Shown: piece after piece, positions 56,151 to 64,000 of the stretch
Position numbering within the stretch: position 1 is the first letter of the stretch
Layout: every line of letters starts with the position of its first letter
Assembly (NCBI GenBank): GCA_022036555.1
Contig: CM039129.1
Coordinates: forward strand, 31,236,553-31,300,552
Length of the DNA stretch: 64,000 nt
DNA from: Microstegium vimineum
Lineage: Eukaryota > Streptophyta > Magnoliopsida > Poales > Poaceae
Reading direction: 5' to 3'
Notes under the pieces: model-generated
Seen by the model: only the letters and a program-made list of their open reading frames with translations
What the model was told of the DNA's origin: nothing
Databases searched by the model: none
Position numbers and translations under genes: made by a program

Positions 56151-57658
56151 GATGTCTATTTCTAGTAACTCATCGGCCGATGTGAACCCCTGCCCAAGCT
56201 TTCCATTGTCAGCGAACTGATCCATTAAAACACCTCTTCAGAACCGACTGTTTGGATCGGTGTAATTTGGAAACCAGAAAACTTTGTGAAATTCGGCACC
56301 TCGTACCGATTTGGAAGAGGAATCAAGTCATATGCCTGAGGGTATGGTGTTCGATACGAATATGTATCGACCTCAGACTTACTACCAAACGGTCCTTTCG
56401 TCACTTCAGCGATCTCATCGGCCTAGCATACATTTTGACCCTGCCGACGCGTTGGCTATATGTTTATCGGCTGGACTGGTAGATACATCCCTTCTTGCCT
56501 TTGTGGTAAGTAAACTGATCCGATTGGCGTAAGCGCAGCACCATGTTGCTAAACATTATACATCGGTTGATTTGTCGATGTATATCCTTGGACACCAACT
56601 GGAGTATTTTGAGATACTATCGACATCTCATTTTGAACATCCGCTGAGTAATGGTATTGCTGTGCTCCTGCCACCTGATATCTAGGTTGCACCAACTGCT
56701 GTTGCATTGATGTCTAACCAGTCCATCCAGGATCACAAGTCATCCGCATGTGATTTGTCAATAATTGATATCCATTCGGAGCCTGTTGCCCTTGCATTCT
56801 AGGACAATCAATAGATTGACCTCCTTGTTGTATTGATACCCCCATCTAAGGATTTATCACCAAAGGATAGCCTGCATCCGCCCTATTTTGTTGCATTGGC
56901 AGAGCACTTCCCGATGGTCGCCCGCAAGGCATCTTAGGTACCACCATATGAAGACTTCTTGTCGATGACTGCCTGTTTGGAGAAGGCGTAGCATAATGCA
57001 TCACTGGATTCATCGGCTGTACCGATACTACCGATTCCACAGGGGCTTTTCCCGCCGTATCGTCACCTTGGATCGACTTGGCGTCGGTTGATGAATTTGG
57101 AGGCATATCATATCCCAACCGGCTAGTAGGAATCAGTTGGCTCTAGATTACAGGTCCTGACACCTCCGATGCTACTGGGTCTGTATTCAGCCGAACAACG
57201 TTTACAGGGCTTGATTTTAGAGTAACTTCACCGGCAGACAGCTTCGCAGGCTGGGAGGATCCCGCTGGAATTGCCGATGGAGTTATAGTAGATGCCGATC
57301 CAGATTGATGATACGATGGACCAACATAATGAGATGCCTGCCCTTCTTTGAAGGATCGCATAACAGCGTTGTGTACAGCGTTGGACAATATAGTAGAGTG
57401 GTTAATCAATGCTTGATTTAATGCAGAATTAACCATCTCTTGAAATTTACCAGGATTGGCGTCGAAAGTGACCTGCTGTGGCGATGACGGATCTTGCTTC
57501 TGGACTGCTTTGCCACTCCTGTTTAGGCTGAAGGACTTCAGATATAGCTGCTTGTATTCCTCCATAGCCTACTCCATAGCTTGCTTCTGATCATCCTTCA
57601 GATCTGCTTCGGAGACTTCGATGACGTTCCTCGGATCAACGTCAGTAGAACCACCCAT
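56150..57658 (-). pseudogene. T4 gag N-terminal part fused to a pre-RT fragment
   Basis: The minus-strand start MGGSTDVDPRNVIEVSEADL at 57658 is followed by EEYKQLYLKSFSLNRSGKAV and a Gln/Pro-rich region with several stops. YRTPYPQAYDLIPLPNRYEV then PNFTKFSG (near 56270) corresponds to YRKPYPECYDQAAL...PEFTKFTG in T3 gag. After this the sequence jumps to MDQFADNGKLGQGFTSADEL then LEIDIGDGSKPR, which belongs between protease and RT. The main gag domain and protease are thus deleted. The fragment ends at the T3 LTR remnant. Confidence 0.7.
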
Positions 57659-57683
57659 GATCGTGATCAAGAGATTTATCTAG

Positions 57684-57702
57684 GGTCCCACTGGGCGTGC
57701 CA
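57684..57702 (-). promoter_or_regulatory. T4 primer binding site
   Basis: Minus strand TGGCACGCCCAGTGGGACC, eight bases after the LTR end at 57710. It marks the LTR as the 5' LTR of T4. Confidence 0.8.
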
Positions 57703-57709
57703 AAAAAGG

Positions 57710-58517
57710 TGTTGACACAAAAAACGTCGGATCTGCGAACACCTCGGGCTTATACCCGAACTCGATATCCAAAGGTGTGTCAGTCGATTTAACTAGTTAA
57801 TCAACAAGGATGATAACTAGAACAATGATGAACGAGACGACAGCGATACGCCCGGACGTCAAGGCTCCGATTGCTCAAAAAGCGGAACTCGCGAGGTAGA
57901 TGGAGATCTTGTAGATGTAGCCCGTCGAGATCGTAAGAACTCGGAGTAAACTATAACTAATGCGAAAAAGGAGATGCTGAAAAGTAAGACGAAAATAATA
58001 GATTTGTTTGATTGTATTGAATATGTCCCATACGGGCCCTAGGTACATATTTATACTCCGGTAGGAGGAGTTGTACACAGACACGACTCATACCTAAACA
58101 AAACTCCTACTTTTAAGAAAATAAATGACTCATGCAAGAGTCAGACTCAAACTGATATAATAATACTGGTATAAAATCACCAGTTTACTTATCTATTCTC
58201 TTCGCGATGACACTTTCCATCGGCAGATTTCTTTCCATCCGCAACCTTCTTCCATTACCATCGGTATCTTTCCACTGATGTCAGCTATATCCCGCATCCA
58301 TCGGCAACATTCCCAATCGGCAACGTTCTCCTATTTCCATCGGCAACACCTTTCAATCGGCAAATACCCTTCTCTTTATCTTTGATGCTTCTTCAATCTC
58401 CTGCTTCTATCAGCAATCTGATTGGTGATATTCTACTATCGATAAGGAGAGGCAACCATCCTTCTACCGATCAGCGCATCCGGTTCATATTGACACATAC
58501 AAAAAATGGTGTCAACA
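57710..58517 (-). repeat. LTR shared by T4 and T5 (808 bp)
   Basis: On the minus strand it runs from TGTTGACACC (58517) to GTGTCAACA (57710). TATAAATA on the minus strand at 58048-58055 is a TATA-like box. To its left lie the T4 primer site and gag. To its right (upstream on the minus strand) lie a polypurine tract and the T5 antisense gene and integrase end. One LTR thus serves as the 3' LTR of T5 and the 5' LTR of T4. Confidence 0.85.
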
Positions 58518-58529
58518 CATGCCCCCCAA
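58518..58529 (-). promoter_or_regulatory. T5 polypurine tract
   Basis: Minus strand TTGGGGGGCATG directly before the LTR start. Confidence 0.7.
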
Positions 58530-58894
58530 TTTCGGAGTATAAAATATCTTATGCACCGAAATTTGCTCTATTGTAATCTTTCCCTCCAAAACGCCTGTGC
58601 CATCATCTCGATTACCGCGCGCAAAAACTGCAAATTACCAACAACCCCCGTAACTGTAGCACGAACTCTTCGATCACCGCGCAAATTTACTGCAACATCA
58701 TTCCTTATCTCTGCTCAGTAAAAAGAAAACTCAAAAATGCCCTTTAACCTAGGCCTACAAAAATCGCCATCTGCCTTCTCTTTTACCCTGAGCTCACACT
58801 TTTACCTTCATCTCAACATCATCCAAAGAGCACTATTCCAGTGGCGGTTCTTCTTTCATCAGGAAGCACGATCCTTGCAAGAACTCTTGCTTCA

Positions 58895-61066
58895 ATGGCG
58901 ATCAACTTCACTGCTCCTGCGGTAATCTTCTCTTCCTTCCCCGTTGTACACACTTTAATTTCATCCTTCCACATTGCTTCTCAGTCCCTTTTCCCCTTTC
59001 CTGCTTTGTTTCCTGGATCTAGGAGATGCACAACAAAATAGTGATCCCTACCGATCAAGAACATCTTTGCTGCCTAGGTCCAATGGGGAATACCGATCCG
59101 ACCAATCTGATCAATGCAGAAACCAACCGCATCCCTTTCAGATCTGAGCATTTTGATTTAGGGCTATGGACTGATACCTTCCGTTCTTGGCCCAAATCCA
59201 CTAAGGGGTGGAAGAATTAGTACCTCAGGATAGCAAGGTCACAAAGAGTATACTGGTTAGAGCGCAACATCGAGCAATGCATTCAACTTATCTTCTTGGG
59301 CGCCGACATCTTTCATCACCGAATCCTTCAAGTCGTGGTGGCAAGAATGGAAAGAGAAATTATTTGCTCCATCATCCCACTACTATCGGCATCTGATTGA
59401 TGCTGACCATATCATACCCAATGACGTGGTAAGCTTACTTCTGATACTTCTCTTTGTTTAACTTTTCAAATGCATCGGTAACTAACCCTCCGTCAACAGG
59501 TCGATGATCTGATTCCCCAGCAGAGTAAGAGCGGCAAACACTTGAACCTGCGACCGATGAACACCATATCATCAATCGGCAGCAAGGCCCCTTCGCTGTC
59601 TGCGCTCATGCATTAGAAGACAATCCCTAAAGTTACCATCCGGTCTAGACCACTGCCAATCAACAATGCTGCTGCCGCCACCTCTGCTGCTGCTGCCATG
59701 GTACAAGCCTTCAAGGTAACAAATCTTCATTTATTCCTGTTGATCATACTACGTCAACCGACAACTTTACTCAATTCGTACCAAACTTTCCTTTGCAGCG
59801 AACAAATTCATCGACAACCATTCTGAGCGTACAATCCTCCATAGCTCAACCTACCGATACCTCCAAATCGCAACAGCCAAAGCGCCGAGGTTCATCAAGT
59901 GCCGCTCCAAAACCAAAGCGTCCAAAGCCATCGGCTCCCACTGCACCTTCTCAAGCTCCTGCCGATGTGCCAACAATGGAGCCAGCATCGGCGTCTGTCC
60001 CTGAGCCACCACAGATCGAGAATCCTGACCAAGGGATAGCGCCATCACCGCAAGAGATGCCTATAACAACAGAAACGGTATCGGCATCGGTACCAACATC
60101 AGCACCAAATGAAATCCCTGACCAAGGGGTAGCAGCACCCCCTCAGAAGTCAGTGGAAGCGGCACCAACACCAGCACCAGCTTCAGCGCCAACCGTCCCT
60201 CCTACTGAGGCAAGCTCATCGGCAACCATTGCCGATCCTCAAGATACGGTTGCATCGGTTACTCAGTCAAGCCAAAGGCGAGAAATTGCTTTAAAGCAGG
60301 TAAACCGATTACTTCTATTACAAATTCATGAGACACAAGATCCTTCCTAACATAATTTAATTCTTTATCTATCCAGGCCCAAGACTCTCCCAACAGTATG
60401 TTCTCCTTTGCTGTCAATGTTCCAGAAGATGCCGATGAAGAGGCAGATTCTACCCAAGCTTCAACTGTCGTATCGGCAGAACTGAAATCCAAGCTTGAAG
60501 CCCTGCTACTCCTACTGCAACAAAGTACATCCCAACTGGTCCAAGACTCTAGTGCAATAAGGGCGGCTTTCAAGGAAATCCAAGATCAATTGCCTGCCGA
60601 TATCGAAGAACGACTCTTCCTGGCGGCTTTCCTTGAGAGTCGGCAACTCCAATACAAAAAGGCTTTAGGTCGCATTGCCGACAGAGTTTCTCAAACAAAA
60701 CTTGAAGAAGAAATATCCAAGTTCAAGCAGACTGCAGACGAAAAGCACAAGGACATTGGTCGCCTAAAAGCCTCTGGCACCGAACTCGATCAGGAGATCA
60801 ACCGTCTGTCGGCACAAAAAGAAGAGCTGCTAGCCGAGCTGAAGAGGGTGGATGAAGCCTTAGATTCAGCCACCCAGAAGAAGACCCAACTCCCTATCAT
60901 AGCTAAAGCTTTGCAACAGGAGAGGGACGCCAACGCTCGCGAAGCTCTTCTGCTGAGGAGAAAGGTCAAGACAGTTGATGGCACTGCCGACGACGACACC
61001 AGGGAAATGGAAGAAGCCGACCAAGTTCGCCTTCGTGTGATTTTATGTATTCAAACCCTGTTGTAA
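58895..61066 (+). pseudogene. T5 antisense gene with four introns (plant mobile domain-like)
   Basis: Exons 58895-58921, 59023-59428, 59500-59715, 59799-60299 and 60377-61066. Introns of 101, 71, 83 and 77 bases start GTAATC, GTAAGC, GTAACA and GTAAAC and end TCTAG, AACAG, TTGCAG and TCCAG. All junctions are phase 0. Exon 1 is MAINFTAPA. Exon 2 holds FDLGLWTDTFRSW, ARSQRVYWLERNIEQC and WWQEWKEKLFAP, which look like the plant mobile domain family found in antisense frames of Tat elements. Exons 3-4 are Ala/Pro/Ser-rich. Exon 5 is a long coiled coil (LEEEISKFKQTADEKHKDIG) and ends in TAA. Defects: a one-base shift in exon 2 near 59295 and TAG at 59614-59616 for Gln. Confidence 0.7.
60377..61066 (+). 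CDS. T5 antisense gene exon 5 (coiled coil)
   Basis: 230 codons without interruption after the acceptor TATCCAG. Starts AQDSPNSMFSFAVNVPED; heptad-rich from about LKSKLEALLLLLQQSTSQL to LKRVDEALDSATQKK. The end, LRVILCIQTLL, is short and hydrophobic. Confidence 0.65.
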   Translation, partial: AQDSPNSMFSFAVNVPEDADEEADSTQASTVVSAELKSKLEALLLLLQQSTSQLVQDSSAIRAAFKEIQDQLPADIEERLFLAAFLESRQLQYKKALGRIADRVSQTKLEEEISKFKQTADEKHKDIGRLKASGTELDQEINRLSAQKEELLAELKRVDEALDSATQKKTQLPIIAKALQQERDANAREALLLRRKVKTVDGTADDDTREMEEADQVRLRVILCIQTLL

Positions 61067-61175
61067 CTTGTTACTCCTGATCTTGACAAGTGATCCGTCT
61101 GTAATATAACATTTAACGTCTTCCTACCGATGTTCCTTGTATGATAACTTTGTCATCGGTATATACGTATTACTT

Positions 61176-61387
61176 TCATGCATCCATCCAGATACTAGGA
61201 TAATACTTCTTCAGATACTTGCCATTTATTGTTCTGGAAAATACAACTCCTTCGAGAGTCTCTAAAATATAAGCGTTGCCAGACACAGACTGATTTATCC
61301 GAAAAGGACCTTCCCAATTACGAGACCACTTCCCAAACTTCGAACTTTTGGTTCCAATCGGTAAAATCAGTTTCCACACCAAATCTC
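61176..61387 (-). pseudogene. T5 integrase C-terminus
   Basis: The minus strand reads VWKLILPIGTKSSKFGKWSR, NWEGPFRINQSVSGNAYILE and NGKYLKKYYPSIWMDA, then a stop. NWEGPF and the final LKKYYP are the C-terminal integrase signature of this clade (compare WEGPFIV and LRRFYP in T2). The rest of pol is missing. Confidence 0.8.
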
Positions 61388-62963
61388 GAACTGCTTGGTT
61401 GTAAGTCTAGGGATTTTCCAATCTGGTATTGGGGAATTCCTATACACTTTAGAAATCTTAGGAATGTTGAGTGGAGGAAGGTAGAGGAACGTGTTGAGAA
61501 GCGACTGGGTAGTTGGAAAGGGAAACACCTTTCAGTTGGGGGCGCTTAACATTGATAAATTAAGTACTTAGTAGCCTTCCAATGTATATGATGTCATTTT
61601 TTGCATTGCCGAGAGGAGTCCAAAAGAAATTGGATTATTTTTGTTCTAGATTTTACTGGCAAGGTGATGAGCAAAAAAAGAAGTATCATTTAGCTAGGTG
61701 GAGCATATTATGTCAGCCCAAAGACCAAGGTGGTCTTGGAATTCATGATCTGCACATTAAAAATATTGCTCTACTTAGTAAATGGTTGTTCAAGTTACTT
61801 ACCACTGAGGGGACTTGACAGCAATTACTCCGCAATAAATATCTAGGCTTGAAACCATTAATACAGGTGGAATGGAAAAATGGGGATTCTCATTTTTGGT
61901 CTAGTCTTATGAAGGTGACGCGAGACTTTTTCCGCTTTGGATCCTTCATTGTAAAGGACGGGACACAAGTGCGTTTTTGGGAAGACAAATGGCTAGGGAA
62001 TTCGTCTCTATAGGAACAATACTCATGTCTTTATAACATTGCCAGACCTAAACATGTTACTATTGCAGAGGTTCTTTCTACTCCATCACCAAACCTATCT
62101 TGGCGAAGAGACCTCACAGGTCCCAAATTAGTAGCGTGGAACAATTTGTTACCTCGAATTGCTAATATAAAGTTGGCCAATGAGCAAGATGAGTTTCACT
62201 GGAATTTACATCCAAACGGACAATTCTCAGTGAAATAACACTATCAAGCGTTATTATATACTGATATCCCAAACATCAACAAGCTCATTTGGAAAGTGAA
62301 AGTCCTGTTGAAGATAAAAATTTTCATGTGGTACCTACGATGAGGAGTTATATTAACAAAATATAACCTAGTAAAGCGCAATTGGCAAGCTAGTAAAATT
62401 TGTTGCTTTTGTCACAAAGAAGAGAGAATTAAGCACTTGTTCTTAACTGCCGGCTTGCTTGTTCAATTTGGTCTTTTATTCATATTGCGACAGGACTTTT
62501 AAAACCCCATAATATAGGTCATATGTTCAACGAGTGGTTAAGGGGTGTTAACAAAGATGTCAAGCGGTTATTCCTGCTAAGAGCGGCTGCGACCTGTTGG
62601 TCTATTTGGCTCAGCAGGAATGATATTGTTTTTAAAAAGATAAAAATTGTTTCTCCTATGCAGGTTATCTATTTGGTTACCCACTAGCTACGTACTTGGG
62701 CTATTCTGTAAAAGCCGGATTTGCATGATACGGTTGTAGCGGTGTCACAACAGTTGATGCAGGTGGTCAAGGATTTTTTTTCCCAGGCACATGGGTGACG
62801 GTCTAGTTTGCGAATTGATAGTCACTAGAATGTGTCAATTTTCTTCTTTTTCTTTGGCTATGTGTCTCATGACAGGCAGAGGCCAGAAGTCACGCTCTGT
62901 GGCTTTGTATCAACTCGATGTATTGCTACTGAAGTCTTAATAAAAGCTACTTTTATCAAAAAA
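61388..62963 (+). mobile_element. L1-type LINE, 5'-truncated and broken
   Basis: It begins in the middle of the reverse transcriptase (LLGCKSRDFPIWYWGIPIHF, EKRLGSWKGKHLS, FFALPRGVQKKLDYFCSRFY, WQGDEQKKKYHLARW). The zinc-binding RT region (zf-RVT type) continues as WRRDLTGPKLVAWNNLLP, IWKVKVLLKIKIFMWYLR and CCFCHKEERIKHLF. In-frame stops occur at 61816-61818, near 62012, near 62236 and near 62341. The tail TTAATAAAAGCTAC then ATCAAAAAA ends at 62963. 5' truncation is normal for LINE insertions. The flanks belong to different elements (T5 left, G1 family right), so no target duplication could be recognised. Confidence 0.8.
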
Positions 62964-64000
62964 GATGAGCAAGGTAGAGATAACCAAACAAAATTAAACA
63001 ATGAAGCATGATATGAATTTCTCAGAGAAATCCACTCCCCCCACACTTGGATTTTGCAACATTTGATAATGAGAAAATCCAAGTCTAGGACATGGAATTT
63101 TCTTTTCAATATGCTTCATTATTGAAAAATGTTTGGTTGGACATACCTTGTGTTTTGCTCGATCATTCTTTTTGTTCAAACCTGAAATGGTTAGTGACAA
63201 AAATACCCGAAGGAAAAATTCCACAAATATTCCCTTAACCTCACTTTACAAAGCCATTTTATTTATTTTAGAGTTTTGGGAAACTAAAAATGTTTTTATT
63301 TTGTTTTGTATTTTTTTCTTTAACAAGCAAAATTTGATAGAAAAGAAGAAGGCTCTGGTTATCTCTTGAAAGTGCTTATTTTTTAAGACACAAGCTTGTC
63401 TTGGGGAAACCTTCAAGTTGCAACTCATGTTGGTGAAGCAGTTTCCCCTTCAACTCCAACAGTTGCGGACCTATCCTCAAGACCAAAACCACTACGCGAG
63501 ATTTGCAAAATTTATGATAGACAAACACATCTACAACCAACCTTGCAAAGATTTTAGAAACAAGAAGCATGAAGGGGTTGTAGGTCATGAGTGTAGTGAT
63601 GGTAGAGGGAAGGATTAATTTGGGAGATTTCTCACTTGAGCATGGATTTGATGGGAAGATCGGGGAATAGCTTCCATGCTCATTGATATCATTATCCCTT
63701 TCAAGGAGTGGGTGAACACTTTCTTTCTCATGACATTTCAAGTCATCAAGGCTTGAATGGGTCATGGCTGTTAGCGAGATGGACATAAGCTCACCCCTTG
63801 GATCAAGAATAGGTTTGGATTCTAACCCTTTGATGAGAGGTCGGGAAGACCAAACGGGTAGATAATTTTCACATATTCTATGACCAAGCTTCTCATTTCC
63901 TAAAGTGTTCTCCAAGATTCTCATGATTGGCCTTCCGATAAAGGTGAGATGAAAGGAAAGTCCAGTAAGGTCAAAGATATGGAAATCTAGGAAGATCTTG
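62964..64000 (-). mobile_element. Second copy of G1 internal region (continues past right edge)
   Basis: Same strand and same order as about 985-2040: AACAAAATTAA and GAAGCATGATAT near 62990, TTTGTTCAAACCTGAAATGG near 63173, and the protease-end frame at 63376-63924. Similarity is high with small indels. It runs off the right edge towards its gag and 5' LTR. Confidence 0.85.
63376..64000 (-). pseudogene. G1 copy 2, protease end and downstream frame (partial)
   Basis: The minus-strand frame enters from the right edge (the 1879-2670 equivalent), reads MRILENTLGNEKLG, LPVWSSRPLIKGLESKP, and ends CLKK at TAA 63376. Unlike copy 1 it keeps CGA (Arg) after VWSS and so shows that the frame extends about 170 codons past the stop in copy 1. 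No reverse transcriptase follows in either copy. Confidence 0.65.

Larger units (their letters stand above)
58518..61387 (-). mobile_element. T5: 3' part of a Tat-like gypsy element
   Basis: From the right: integrase C-terminus (minus, 61387-61176), antisense gene (plus, 58895-61066), polypurine tract and LTR. The part upstream of the integrase end is missing; a LINE begins at about 61388. Organisation equals that of T2 but the sequences are only distantly related. Confidence 0.75.

Noticed and set aside
59721..59800. Reading the T5 plus-strand frames as an ordinary host gene
   Set aside because: They sit between an integrase end and a polypurine tract/LTR of a minus-strand element, the same place as the T2 antisense gene, so retroelement origin is the simpler explanation.
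1..64000. CRISPR array, tRNA or rRNA genes, bacterial-type operons
   Set aside because: Nothing of the kind seen on reading; tRNA matches are limited to primer binding sites of retroelements. A tRNA gene scan was not possible here.

Overview
The window looks like intergenic heterochromatin-type DNA from a large grass (Poaceae) nuclear genome. The evidence is dense nested LTR retrotransposons of grass-type families (Sirevirus-like copia, Tat/RIRE2-like gypsy), a Stowaway MITE, a CACTA-type element and L1-type LINE debris. I recognise no host protein-coding gene, tRNA, rRNA or CRISPR array. The species cannot be fixed from the sequence alone.

Layout. (1) 1-5173: 5' end of a minus-strand gypsy-type element, G1 (LTR 3680-5173, decayed gag-protease), running off the left edge. 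It is inserted in the RNase H gene of a plus-strand Sirevirus-like copia element, S1 (5174-6518 and 31875-37229; env-like reading frame and LTR on the right). (2) S1 is split by S2, a complete minus-strand Sirevirus-like copia element (6519-31874, target duplication GCCGC). (3) S2 is split by T2, a complete plus-strand Tat/RIRE2-like gypsy element (11392-26847, target duplication GTATG, two LTRs of 1277 bp each). (4) S1 itself sits in the 5' LTR of K1, a decayed plus-strand copia element (37230-44466). K1 also carries a solo LTR of the G1 family (41320-42824, target duplication ATGAG). The nest is therefore K1 < S1 < S2 < T2, with G1 also in S1.

(5) 44467-49335 is low in recognisable features: a LINE-like deletion derivative, a Stowaway MITE and microsatellite DNA. 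(6) 49336-49977 is a small CACTA-type element with a GTT target duplication. (7) About 49978-61387 holds at least three minus-strand Tat-like fragments (T3, T4, T5). T4 and T5 share a single LTR (57710-58517) that has a polypurine tract on one side and a primer binding site on the other. (8) 61388-62963 is a 5'-truncated LINE. (9) 62964-64000 is a second copy of the G1 internal region.

The most interesting signal is that three different Tat-like elements (T2, T3, T5) each carry, downstream of pol, a gene on the strand opposite to the element. Each is divided by small introns with GT..AG borders, and the reading phases fit across nearly all junctions (6, 3 and 5 exons). An antisense intron is invisible to splicing of the element's own genomic RNA, so such introns can survive retrotransposition. 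A second pattern is decay: most in-frame stops are TAG where CAG (Gln) is expected, or TGA where CGA is expected. That fits deamination of methylated cytosine at CHG and CG sites in silenced chromatin.
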